IMG/VR virus record: IMGVR_UViG_3300004369_000697
Span: 1 to 36,954 of that record
DNA from: a virus
Length of the DNA stretch: 36,954 nt
Strand: one strand, 5' to 3'
Shown here: in pieces, positions 1 to 8,944 of the stretch
Position numbering within the stretch: position 1 is the first letter of the stretch
Layout: every line of letters starts with the position of its first letter
Program-made: the position numbers and the translations under genes
The notes under the pieces: model-generated
What the model saw: only the letters and a program-made list of their open reading frames with translations
Told to the model about the DNA's origin: nothing
Databases searched by the model: none

Positions 1-177
1 ACATATCAACAGTTCAACGGAGCTTCTGGTTTAGCTTTAATTGGATTTAACACAGTCACCCCAATATCCAGTGGAAATTTTTCTGCATCTGGAATGTATT
101 ATGGAACAAATACTATTGTGAATCCTAATAAGATTAGCGGTTTTGATATCACAGAAGTAGAACCAAGGATAATATAA
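1..177 (+). CDS. C-terminal end of a probable virion structural protein (partial)
   Basis: An open frame runs from the first base to a TAA at 175-177 and gives the last 58 residues of a protein whose start lies outside the window. The fragment is rich in Gly, Ser, Thr and Asn (for example NGASGLALIGF near its start and SASGMYYGTN in the middle), which suits a beta-structured tail or fibre-type protein, but no domain can be named. The next gene starts one base after the stop, so the two are probably co-transcribed in the late, structural operon. The Shine-Dalgarno sequence of the next gene (AAGGA, 165-169) lies inside this coding region. The function is inferred from composition and neighbours only. 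Confidence 0.6.
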   Translation, partial: TYQQFNGASGLALIGFNTVTPISSGNFSASGMYYGTNTIVNPNKISGFDITEVEPRII

Positions 178-178
178 G

Positions 179-3100
179 ATGACAACAACGACAACAACGA
201 CTCCCCCACCTTCTATTATTGTTGATTTACAGAAAGACTTTGGCAGCAAAGAAAAGGGGCTGACCCACCAGACATTCTTAGGAGCTTCTATCAGAAACTT
301 TTCTATTGATGCGGGTTTTGGAGATAGCACGTCTAATTTGTCTGTATCTCTAGTAGAAGACGAATACCATAAATCCGATTCAACTGGATTAGGATTAGGT
401 GTAGATGTTTATCACGACGGAGTAGCTGACAATTTTAATCCACCAGCAGTTGGCTCCCCCGTTTATTTTAAATTTGGAGAGAAACCGATAACAATCGATG
501 ATGCTTGGATTGGTAGGTACAACGAGTTATATAACACCAATACACCAGCAGAAAAAAGCTTAGTATTTGGGGGTATTCTTCAAAATTACAGAAGGTCAGA
601 GTCTGCTAACGGTAGCCCAACTTATTCGGTTAGCGTGTCTGATCCTAGAGAAATATTGTCTAATTGTACTCTAATTTTAAATAATTACGCTGGACACACT
701 CATGATAATAAGAACCTGTTTAATATTTATGGTTTCCTTGAATACAACCCAAGCGAAGAACTAGAGCAGCATTTGCAGCTGATGCTTGTTTCAAAAAACG
801 TTCTTTCCAAGGTTACGACAACACCGCCTCCGTTATCACCTTTCCCAACTACGCCACCTCCTAACTTACCACCTATAAACAGTGTCTATACAGGGGATGA
901 TACATATAGATATTTACCATTCACGTTTAGCATATTAAATCATTCAGATGTATTTCCTATTACAGGAACAGGGTTTTCAAGACGGTGCGAACAAGGAATG
1001 CCTTGGTATAGAATTCGTCAAGCTATCAAGGCTTTAATGAATTACGATGGTAGCCTACCTGAAGAATATGTTCGTGCAGGCTTTGGTGGGGTAATAGATT
1101 TTAGAGGCTTTAAATATGTAATAGATTTTAGCGGATTGCCAGAAGAAAAAATATCACAAATGTATTTTGTGAATTACGATCAAATAGATATGCTTTCTTT
1201 GTTGCAGGAGTTATGCGATACAATTTCTCACGATCTTATAGTCTCGTTAATGCCCGTTATCAATGATTCCAACGTTGATTGGTTGTACAATTACAATCAG
1301 TATCAATTATCTATTCAAAGACCAGAGTTAATGATTGCTGGCATTATAAGACTGGATACTGTGGATAGGTCTATCCCTCAAAATCTATCTGCGGTGAAAA
1401 CATTTATTGACCAGATTAGACAGAATGGGATTGAAGTTGAATCTACGGACCTTGGCTATCAACTTACTAACTCTGTTTCAGACAGATTCGTAGTTGGAGC
1501 ACAGCGTTCTGATATGTATATGTTCAGTAGAAACAAAGATAGGGATGAGGCGGATGTTGTAAAATATAATCATGGAGTAACATCCTTTTTACAGGAAAAA
1601 CAATCCAGTCAATGGAAGCTAGAAACAGCATTAAAGCAGCAGATTCTACCGTTCTATGGCTTTCTTGGCGAGAAATGTGTTACCATACCACGTGGCTGGG
1701 GTCCATATCAACAGATCTTATTAGATTCTTCTTCATTGGCGGCTTTTGGCGTCGGTTCTTATTACATAGCCACTGAAATAGAGCTGAGACATGCCTTAGT
1801 GTCTTTTGAATCTTGGAAGTCATTTTTATCTAGATACGACGCTAAGTTCTTAGAGAAAGATAATGGATCTGGAGGTCTTTCGGGGGCAAATATACCACAA
1901 AAAGGAGGAGTACAGGTACGTGTTCACCCTATTAATAACGACAATTTTGTCGTTACTGTTCCTAGATGCGTTTTTGACTCAGAATTTTCTGAGATTGGAG
2001 AAAACGGAGAGGTGAGAAATCACTGCGCCCCACCTTATGGATATCCCCTGTACTACAAACGTTTGTCTAACATAGGCATAAGTAATGGTATGTTGGAACA
2101 GTTCAACCTGAAAGCTGAAGTATTTAAAAAAAGTACTGTATACACTTCATGGGTTAATCAAGTTGAAGGTATTAATAAATTAAAGGATAACGTTCCTTGG
2201 GACAAATTAACTGATACAGAAAGAGACAGCCTACGAAAATTAGGCATACATCCAGAAGATTCTAAGGATAAAAATTTACTAAACAATCTGTCTTTCAACG
2301 TTTTTACAAAAATGAGTCAGGCTACTGGAGAAGTAAACGATTTAATGAAGACTGGATTAGCTAATGCTCATAAAGTTTATGATTTTGTGAGAAATGTAGC
2401 TTCTAATTATTTAGGCACAAAGTTTTTGGTTAAGATTCCTAAATCATGTAATAATGATTTTAGCAACAAGTTAAAAATAAATCCTGTTACTGGTCTAGTA
2501 GACAATGGACCTTTTGGATTCAGGAAGGGTAGGCTTGTCGAAGAAGATAGGGAGCAGATACCGCCACCGTTAACTACCGTTCCTCCAACTACAACTTTAC
2601 CACCACTCATCAATCCTCCCGAGCTTAGATTTACTTCTTTTCTTGAGTTTGAAGAAAACATTTTAAATCTCTATAAGTTGGCTGGACAGCCTTTTAGAGC
2701 TGGTCAAGCAATACAGTCTAATTTTAACCCAATTACAGAGAAGTGGGAATTTAATTATGAGGTAGACACTACTGGTGGCTATATTGACGAAGAATATTAC
2801 AATGAGGTATTCAGTGATATGCTTGCACCAAAAGACTATTCAAATGTTATGAAGGATGAAAGATGGTCTTGCTATGTAAGATTTGATAACAGTCAATATT
2901 TAGATTTAAGCTCTGTTGGAAAAAACAATATTACCCAAGAGAAGGTTGGAGTTAATGGTGGTGTTCCAGATCTTTTAGATGAGATTGATAACATATCTAC
3001 AAATAATGCTAGTATGCCATCGTTTTCTCAAATTCATGGGAATTATTACCAAAACAACATAGACAAAGCTGTCGCTTTTGTTAAATGTGAAGTTGATCCT

Positions 3101-4558
3101 AATTTCTACATGATTCCTAAGTTTTCTAAAAAGGATGTGGTGGTACATTCAAGAGAGGCTTCTGTTGCGTTTATTCCAGCAAACTTAGAAAAGGGTGACG
3201 AGGGGTTAACAATAGTTCCTGTACATCGATTTTATCCAGAAGACAGTGCTATTGAATATGTAACATCAATGTATGATTTTGACAGATATTATGAAAGTAG
3301 AACTGACAACTACTTGATAGATACTAGCGAACATAATTTAGACTCAGATCACATTTATGTTGTAGTTACATTGCCGGGTAAAATAGTTCCTACAAAAGAG
3401 AAGCGTTTTGTTGACTCTAATCTGTCAGGGAAGCATAGCTCTAATGCAAAAATCGACACTATGTTGGGGAGAAATGTTATAGTTGGCTTGGATGGATTTG
3501 ATTCTCCACCGCCACTAAAACAAATAGCCCCTATGGAGGATATGACGCGTAATGTGGGAGCTAGGTCATTTTCACATCCTGAACTCATGCTTACTTTTAC
3601 TTCACCTTCTCCTGTGTATCCAGATTTTGTAGCTGTTCCACTAAGGTCTAAAGAAAGGTGCTATGGACCTTGGATGTCTTTTAGAAAGCCATACGATGAT
3701 GGACTAGTTGATTCTACTACTAACTTTTATTTAAAAGAAAATGGTGAGCCAGATTTACAAGTAGGTGGTAAGATAGAGTTTTCTAAGGATGAACAATTAG
3801 CTCCTTGGAATTATGCTGGATATGATTTAATGAATGAAGCTGGCAATCTAAAGATTAGAAACAACAATGAGTTGTTTATTTCTGAGGATGGAAGTATTTC
3901 TGTTCCCGGCATTCCTTTTGGAGTTTCCGTAGGAAGCCAGCTTATACAGGGTGCTCCATTGGTCACATCAATGAATATAAATGTTGGAGACAGTATTTCT
4001 ACTTCTGTAAAAATGGAAATGTATTCACTATCTTTTGGTAAGCTTAAACAGCAAAAAGAAGATCAGATATCTAAACTAGCTAGAGATAGGCAGCAGATTA
4101 AAGACCTGCTTAACAAAAGCGTTAAATCTTCTGCAATTAAAAATGCTGGTAGTAATCATAGTTTTTTAAAAGCTCAACAATGGGCGGAGACATACTCTCC
4201 TCAAAACGAGTCTGCAACAGTTTATGATATGATAGTTTCCACAGTCACTGAAAATGTGGAAGAAGAAATTTTTCAACCAATTATTCTTAACCCCGATGAT
4301 ACCGAAGATTCAAGCCAACCTCGAACTAAAAAAATAGTTTCTAATTTTTACCATACAGCTTCTATGCAACATAAAGAATACTTAAAAGAGGCTATGGATT
4401 CAGTTCTTGATGATAATGACTATAGAGATTTAATGAGCAGGTCTACTGGAACACATATGTCTGATATTTTCATTTCATATGACGAAGCTCCTTATAATAA
4501 ATACTTACCAACTGTAGAATATTTAAACATAGAAGAAATTATTAAGAGGACGGAATAA
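179..4558 (+). CDS. Large structural protein, probable baseplate/tail hub with Thr/Pro-rich linkers
   Basis: A protein of 1459 residues. The N-terminal 150 residues have the look of a tail-hub beta domain: a run of short strands, then VGSPVYFKFG and VFGGILQNYRR, a pattern seen in gp27/gpD-type hub proteins where the domain describes an axis and an offset. Three Thr/Pro-rich segments occur at residues 2-11, 213-232 and 795-814 and look like flexible linkers between globular parts. Residues about 1288-1312 (rich in K, Q, E, D and R) could form a coiled coil. AAGGA at 165-169, nine bases before the ATG, supports the start. The stop overlaps the start of the next gene as TAATG. The hub assignment is an inference from pattern and size; a large tail fibre or other baseplate component is the alternative. 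Confidence 0.6.
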   Translation: MTTTTTTTPPPSIIVDLQKDFGSKEKGLTHQTFLGASIRNFSIDAGFGDSTSNLSVSLVEDEYHKSDSTGLGLGVDVYHDGVADNFNPPAVGSPVYFKFGEKPITIDDAWIGRYNELYNTNTPAEKSLVFGGILQNYRRSESANGSPTYSVSVSDPREILSNCTLILNNYAGHTHDNKNLFNIYGFLEYNPSEELEQHLQLMLVSKNVLSKVTTTPPPLSPFPTTPPPNLPPINSVYTGDDTYRYLPFTFSILNHSDVFPITGTGFSRRCEQGMPWYRIRQAIKALMNYDGSLPEEYVRAGFGGVIDFRGFKYVIDFSGLPEEKISQMYFVNYDQIDMLSLLQELCDTISHDLIVSLMPVINDSNVDWLYNYNQYQLSIQRPELMIAGIIRLDTVDRSIPQNLSAVKTFIDQIRQNGIEVESTDLGYQLTNSVSDRFVVGAQRSDMYMFSRNKDRDEADVVKYNHGVTSFLQEKQSSQWKLETALKQQILPFYGFLGEKCVTIPRGWGPYQQILLDSSSLAAFGVGSYYIATEIELRHALVSFESWKSFLSRYDAKFLEKDNGSGGLSGANIPQKGGVQVRVHPINNDNFVVTVPRCVFDSEFSEIGENGEVRNHCAPPYGYPLYYKRLSNIGISNGMLEQFNLKAEVFKKSTVYTSWVNQVEGINKLKDNVPWDKLTDTERDSLRKLGIHPEDSKDKNLLNNLSFNVFTKMSQATGEVNDLMKTGLANAHKVYDFVRNVASNYLGTKFLVKIPKSCNNDFSNKLKINPVTGLVDNGPFGFRKGRLVEEDREQIPPPLTTVPPTTTLPPLINPPELRFTSFLEFEENILNLYKLAGQPFRAGQAIQSNFNPITEKWEFNYEVDTTGGYIDEEYYNEVFSDMLAPKDYSNVMKDERWSCYVRFDNSQYLDLSSVGKNNITQEKVGVNGGVPDLLDEIDNISTNNASMPSFSQIHGNYYQNNIDKAVAFVKCEVDPNFYMIPKFSKKDVVVHSREASVAFIPANLEKGDEGLTIVPVHRFYPEDSAIEYVTSMYDFDRYYESRTDNYLIDTSEHNLDSDHIYVVVTLPGKIVPTKEKRFVDSNLSGKHSSNAKIDTMLGRNVIVGLDGFDSPPPLKQIAPMEDMTRNVGARSFSHPELMLTFTSPSPVYPDFVAVPLRSKERCYGPWMSFRKPYDDGLVDSTTNFYLKENGEPDLQVGGKIEFSKDEQLAPWNYAGYDLMNEAGNLKIRNNNELFISEDGSISVPGIPFGVSVGSQLIQGAPLVTSMNINVGDSISTSVKMEMYSLSFGKLKQQKEDQISKLARDRQQIKDLLNKSVKSSAIKNAGSNHSFLKAQQWAETYSPQNESATVYDMIVSTVTENVEEEIFQPIILNPDDTEDSSQPRTKKIVSNFYHTASMQHKEYLKEAMDSVLDDNDYRDLMSRSTGTHMSDIFISYDEAPYNKYLPTVEYLNIEEIIKRTE

Positions 4559-7500
4559 TGCCTAAAAAGAAAAAGATGGAAAAGGTTTTACAGAATAATA
4601 ATATTGACCCTCAAAAGTCTTATTGTATCACTACAGACAACGAAGTTTTAAACAATGTTGGTTTGGGGGTTTTCTCTATTGAAAAGCTTAGAGAGTGGGG
4701 TAGTCACGCTAATAACTTAAGCATGTTGGCGGGCATAAATATACACGAACTTCTTAAGCCAGAGGATGGCATATTTGAATTTCATTATTGGAGGACAAAA
4801 GAGAGGAGTGGTGAATATAAGCACTTTAACCAAGAAATAAACTCAAGCATGGGTTGGGTCTACAATAGTTACAATGCTTCTACGTTAAGTCTTAATCCCA
4901 ACGAATTAGTCATACAGCAGATAATAGACAAAAATATTGAAATTAATAAAAAACTTATAAGTTATCCAGACTTATCAACAAATTGGACTCAACAACAGTT
5001 GGCTTGGCTAGAATTCATTAGGGATATAAAGTCTAGTAAATACAGATGTTTGGAGTGGTGTCCAAAGGGTGGGGGAAAGTGTAGATTATATCTGTACGAT
5101 AACAAGTTAAAAAATACGTATGATAGATCAGTCACTATAAGAGATTTGAAGTTTGTAGATCATAAGTCTGACTCAACTGGAAGGCTGTATACAAAAAAAG
5201 AGGACGGCGAGTTAGTAGAGGTTAGTAAGTCTTACATACCTACAGAGTATGTTGCGGCTAATTTAAGTATGTACTACAATGAATTTTTAGGTAAATGGGA
5301 ATCTGGCACACCTCAGTGTTTAGCTGTACTTACTACTGATATAGAAAGTGCGGATACTGTAGATATTACAGAAATTATTAACAATAAAACCGTAGAACTG
5401 CTAGACCCACTAAATGGTCAAGGAGTAAAGACTGGCTCTGGAATTCCTATTCGAATGCAAAATGCCAACCCACTTCAATGGTCTCCTGAATATTCTACAT
5501 ACAAACAAATAAACGACGAAAGAATAAAAAACGGAGGTACTGCTATATTAGATAAGCAGGCAGTAAAGATATACAACATGTCCAAGAGACCTTGGTCCTC
5601 TGGAGAAATGGTGATATTAAACAAGATTGACGGAGTTTGGATTCCACTGTCTTTTGGAGTTGAAGAAGCTCCAGCTACAGTTATTGAGCCTCAAAACGGT
5701 GAGTGGGAATTCTATAATTTGTCAGCGACAGTAGAAAGTTATTTCCGCAGTTCTGCTGGAGAGCAGTTTAGGTATGATGAGTACGAAGAAGCCTTCCATA
5801 GGGCCTATTATTTCAACGATCCATTAAACAAGGATCTCTATTCAACTGCCAAGGTTTCTTACGTTGATGTTAAAGATACGTTTGTTCAGTTTACTTCTTG
5901 GGATTTCTTAGGACCAAAACTAGGTGGGCTAAGAAAACACAATGGGATAGCTACGACTCAGTTCACAGAAAAAGCTAATGGTAAACCTTTGGGAGAAAAT
6001 GGAGATGGTAAGTTTGTACAAGGAGTGCATTCTTCTAACTTCTTTGGCTGTGTTTTCCCAGATGGGTACGACACACAAGGTAAGTATGAGGAATATATGA
6101 CTACCCAACACCCTGTATTAAAAGGATATGGTGATAAACATGATGAATTTTTTGTAGGCATTGCAGACAGCGTCAAAGTGTTTGAATCAGATAGTGACGC
6201 CAACGCCGATCTAGATGCTGGACCCATGTTGACCGATTCTAATCTCAGGCATCTTCCAGCCGACATCGCTACCAACGCTTCTACCAGTGGGGTAAATGGA
6301 AGACCATTGAGGGCGATTATGACATTCCCAATAGAATCCGCATCTCTATACGAAGATGTACGTAATAAAATGGCAAATGGGCACATGGATAATTGGATAT
6401 ATAGAGGTAATGACATATATGACTCTATGTTCGATTTCAAACCTAAGAATCCGTCTAGAATTCAGTTTAGACCACTAAAGACAGAAACCTATGCTACGTT
6501 TGAGCACATGACACACGTTGATGCCATAAACGCTCCAAATGATGCAAGAGGCGTGTTTGGAGCTAAGAGTTGGGGTTTTGTAAATTCTAATACATCTCCA
6601 TTGGCTACTAAGGTGAAAGATCGGTTGGACGCTCTGCATCCTGGTTTGGGAAATAATGGATTACGTTATGCGAATGATATCGTCGTAGATTTACGTAGTG
6701 ACAACAGTAAGTTTCCTGAGCCTTATTGGGATAGGTGGTCAGATGGTCGACCAGCTGGAGTAGTTGGTATAATAGGAGCCGTATCAACTGCAACAGCGTC
6801 TTCTTCTATCAGGTTTAACGCTGACTGTTTCTTGGGAATGAAGTCCTTCTTTATCAATGGAGATTTCTATCCATCTTGGGGAGGTAACGGTGGGAATGGT
6901 CCACACAATATGAATACCACAATGTTGTATGCTAGGATCTATCATCATTGGGACAGAAACTTAACAGTTTACGATCCAAGGTTTTTTGCTGTGCATCACT
7001 TTAATCCCGGTTTTGATAACATGAATGCAGCATATGGGGAAATATCAGTAGACCTTATAATCCCAAAGGGTAGCGCGGGGCTGCTGGTGGATGGAGCTAT
7101 TGTAGATCATAATTTTAATGTCTTGCCTAAGGATCAGTGGCACACAGACAAACGTAGACGTGGCAAATTATTACCTTATAAGTATGAGTACTTAACCATA
7201 GGTGTGAATAATGATAAAATTCTTTCGGCGGGGTCGGGGTACTCTTCTAAGGATGAGTTTACTACTTCTGGTGGCAGCGGAGCTAATGTACTCGCGAATC
7301 CCATCGTAGATGGGACTGGTGCTATTACTGGCTTTATATTAGTAGATTGTGGCGATGGCTTTGCTGTAGAAGATTTTTCCATAGACCCAGTCGTTAATCC
7401 AGACAGTAAAGTAAGAATCGTCCCATTAAATGTGACTGGAACTGGATTTGACGGAAGATTTTCTACTGGACAGGTGATTACAAAAGAGGGGGAGGATAAG

Positions 7501-7752
7501 AAACCCAAAGTAGCTACGACTGATGAGTATCTACAACTCACTCCAAACCCACCCCTTGGAAATAATGGGGCTGTTGTAAATGAGCTAGATGAACTCAGAA
7601 GTGTAGAAGCTCAGTTGTCCAATAAGAGTTCTGACAACAAATACGACATTTTCTTTCATTTTCACAATGATATTAGTCATACATTCGCTAACTCTTGGAG
7701 TACCCCAAACGCTTTCGAACAAGCTGTAACTTTAGAAGTAATTCCACTCTAA
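4558..7752 (+). CDS. Large virion structural protein with a Gly-rich beta repeat
   Basis: A protein of 1064 residues translated directly after the hub-like gene (TAATG overlap, so probably coupled). It starts with a lysine cluster (MPKKKKMEK), and most of its length is unfamiliar. Residues about 885-960 hold a GSGY ... GGSGAN ... GAITGF ... CGDGFAVEDF arrangement. This matches the 'GxGY' beta repeat found in many tail and virion proteins of large marine phages, where a tyrosine/glycine turn alternates with short strands. CxxKGGGKC at about residue 170 could bind a metal or form a disulfide. There is no signal peptide or membrane segment. Size and position fit a baseplate wedge, fibre or tail-tip component, but the exact role is not known. 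Confidence 0.6.
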   Translation: MPKKKKMEKVLQNNNIDPQKSYCITTDNEVLNNVGLGVFSIEKLREWGSHANNLSMLAGINIHELLKPEDGIFEFHYWRTKERSGEYKHFNQEINSSMGWVYNSYNASTLSLNPNELVIQQIIDKNIEINKKLISYPDLSTNWTQQQLAWLEFIRDIKSSKYRCLEWCPKGGGKCRLYLYDNKLKNTYDRSVTIRDLKFVDHKSDSTGRLYTKKEDGELVEVSKSYIPTEYVAANLSMYYNEFLGKWESGTPQCLAVLTTDIESADTVDITEIINNKTVELLDPLNGQGVKTGSGIPIRMQNANPLQWSPEYSTYKQINDERIKNGGTAILDKQAVKIYNMSKRPWSSGEMVILNKIDGVWIPLSFGVEEAPATVIEPQNGEWEFYNLSATVESYFRSSAGEQFRYDEYEEAFHRAYYFNDPLNKDLYSTAKVSYVDVKDTFVQFTSWDFLGPKLGGLRKHNGIATTQFTEKANGKPLGENGDGKFVQGVHSSNFFGCVFPDGYDTQGKYEEYMTTQHPVLKGYGDKHDEFFVGIADSVKVFESDSDANADLDAGPMLTDSNLRHLPADIATNASTSGVNGRPLRAIMTFPIESASLYEDVRNKMANGHMDNWIYRGNDIYDSMFDFKPKNPSRIQFRPLKTETYATFEHMTHVDAINAPNDARGVFGAKSWGFVNSNTSPLATKVKDRLDALHPGLGNNGLRYANDIVVDLRSDNSKFPEPYWDRWSDGRPAGVVGIIGAVSTATASSSIRFNADCFLGMKSFFINGDFYPSWGGNGGNGPHNMNTTMLYARIYHHWDRNLTVYDPRFFAVHHFNPGFDNMNAAYGEISVDLIIPKGSAGLLVDGAIVDHNFNVLPKDQWHTDKRRRGKLLPYKYEYLTIGVNNDKILSAGSGYSSKDEFTTSGGSGANVLANPIVDGTGAITGFILVDCGDGFAVEDFSIDPVVNPDSKVRIVPLNVTGTGFDGRFSTGQVITKEGEDKKPKVATTDEYLQLTPNPPLGNNGAVVNELDELRSVEAQLSNKSSDNKYDIFFHFHNDISHTFANSWSTPNAFEQAVTLEVIPL

Positions 7753-7794
7753 TCTGTGTATAATAAGTAAAGACATCCTACAAAGGAGAAAATA
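7753..7794 (+). promoter_or_regulatory. Leader of the 233-residue structural gene: strong RBS and a possible -10 box
   Basis: This is the only gap between plus-strand genes longer than one base. It contains AAAGGAG at 7782-7788, six bases before the ATG, a near-perfect Shine-Dalgarno sequence and the strongest in the window. TATAAT at 7759-7764 is a perfect -10 hexamer, but I see no -35 box at 16-18 bases. It could be a late-type promoter recognised through the -10 alone, or chance in AT-rich DNA. The strong RBS suggests the next gene product is needed in many copies. Confidence 0.35.
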
Positions 7795-8496
7795 ATGGCT
7801 GAAGTAAAATTTTATGCAAACGACGTTAACATCGCTGCTACAGGCGAGCCAAGTCTAATCCAGCATGGAGCTGGTTCTGGCATGGGCTTTTATGGAGCTG
7901 GATATGGCGTATCTGTGCCTGTTGGTCAACATCAGGACTCAACCTATGTCACAAACGCTAACGGTACAGCCTCTGGTATCAAGATGAATAATACCAAGTA
8001 TATGTCCGTAAGCGGAGTGTCTCACAATGGTGGGGCAGAAATTGACAATGAGTCAATGCCTAACTATTATGCCCCACTACGCATCAGATTTAGTCATACT
8101 GAGCCAGTTCGCGTACAAAACTGCAAGATGCGAATCTTTGACCGTAATGATATTACCAAACAGGCTAGTGGAGTAAATACCAAGGTGTATGAAGTAAGAA
8201 ACTGTGGGGCAACTGCTGATAGTGGAAACGCCCTAGCTCATCGCGGCGAAGCTTCTCACGCATGGCAGGAGTTTGACCCTGTAGAAGATATGTTCGATGT
8301 AGCATTTACCTCTTCTCCGGGGGTGAGCGGTACGAATGGCACCTTGAGTGACTCTGCTAAGTCTAACGTACTTACAACTGAGGGAGCTGCACATGAAGCT
8401 ATGCAGCACGATTGGTATGCAGCCATTAGTTGTACTCCTGACGAAATTGGAAGCAAGACTAATTACGCCTTGTGGTTCAGCCTTGAATACCTCTAA
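7795..8496 (+). CDS. Abundant-type structural protein of unknown role (233 aa)
   Basis: A protein of 233 residues with a Gly/Ala/Ser/Asn-rich N-terminal half (repeated GAGSGMGFYGAGYG-like turns) and a C-terminal half that alternates short hydrophobic strands with polar turns, ending in YALWFSLEYL. There is no signal peptide, membrane helix or cysteine pair that suggests an enzyme. It has the best ribosome binding site in the window, follows two large structural genes and is the last gene of the plus-strand unit before the terminator. These points suggest a high-copy virion component such as a tail-tip, decoration or fibre-associated protein. I do not recognise the family, so the function is an inference. 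Confidence 0.55.
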   Translation: MAEVKFYANDVNIAATGEPSLIQHGAGSGMGFYGAGYGVSVPVGQHQDSTYVTNANGTASGIKMNNTKYMSVSGVSHNGGAEIDNESMPNYYAPLRIRFSHTEPVRVQNCKMRIFDRNDITKQASGVNTKVYEVRNCGATADSGNALAHRGEASHAWQEFDPVEDMFDVAFTSSPGVSGTNGTLSDSAKSNVLTTEGAAHEAMQHDWYAAISCTPDEIGSKTNYALWFSLEYL

Positions 8497-8533
8497 GGCA
8501 CCAAAACTAAATAAGAGATAGTTTCACTATACG

Positions 8534-8575
8534 AAAAAAGGGGGGTCGGTTTCATGCCAACCCCCTCTATTCATT
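8534..8575. terminator. Bidirectional intrinsic terminator between convergent operons
   Basis: The left arm GGGGGTCGG (8541-8549) pairs with the right arm CCAACCCCC (8557-8565) through nine positions with one C/A mismatch, leaving a seven-base loop. On the plus strand the hairpin is followed by TCTATTCATTT. On the minus strand it is followed by a run of six T (the A run at 8534-8539). It lies in the 88-base gap between the stop codons of the plus-strand structural unit and the minus-strand unit, where a terminator serving both directions is expected. A smaller hairpin (ATAG/CTAT) lies just before it at about 8518-8530. Confidence 0.85.
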
Positions 8576-8584
8576 TATGGCCTG

Positions 8585-8944
8585 TTAAACAGCACGGTTT
8601 TGACCTTTGTCCCATTTCATCCAGCCGCCATCTGGAAGATAGCTACCCTCTTCAAGGCCCGACTGGTCATTCTTACCAGCGGTACGCTTAGGATACAGAG
8701 TTCCTCCAAGCTTGTGTGCTCCAAACGATAGCTTGGCTCCACACTTAGAGCAGCGAAGCTCGTAGTATGTGTTCCCTTCTACTTCGCGTGTAACGAACTT
8801 GACATTAGTGTCGTGACACTTCATGCACTCATTGTTCTCAAACACCTCTTGGAATTGTCCAATTTGCTGAAAGATAGATTTTTGGTCTTCACCCTCAATC
8901 TCCACTGACATTCGCTCATCTGCTGTTGTGTAATTAAACTTCAT
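8585..8944 (-). CDS. Small zinc-ribbon protein of unknown function
   Basis: A protein of 119 residues with two CxxC pairs, C40/C43 and C65/C68, spaced as in a zinc ribbon. The first half is acidic and contains a likely helix (QKSIFQQIGQFQEVF). The C-terminal part is rich in Gly and Lys and ends in GGWMKWDKGQ. The start codon follows the stop of the upstream gene with no spacer (TAA then ATG), and it is the last gene of the long minus-strand unit, just before the terminator. Similar small zinc-ribbon proteins occur next to recombination genes in large phages. A nucleic-acid-binding role beside the preceding possible annealing protein is reasonable, but it is not shown by the sequence. Confidence 0.6.
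   Translation of the reverse strand: MKFNYTTADERMSVEIEGEDQKSIFQQIGQFQEVFENNECMKCHDTNVKFVTREVEGNTYYELRCSKCGAKLSFGAHKLGGTLYPKRTAGKNDQSGLEEGSYLPDGGWMKWDKGQNRAV

Noticed and set aside
2407-2661. Reverse-strand open frames inside the structural genes (here and at 5958-6440 and 7176-7541).
   Set aside because: They mirror Pro/Thr- and Gly-rich coding on the other strand, lack RBS sites and show no known motif.
368-5181. HKSDSTG occurs in both large structural proteins (residues 64-70 and 202-208), possibly a shared motif.
   Set aside because: Seven residues with no shared flanks may be chance; noted only as a weak similarity.
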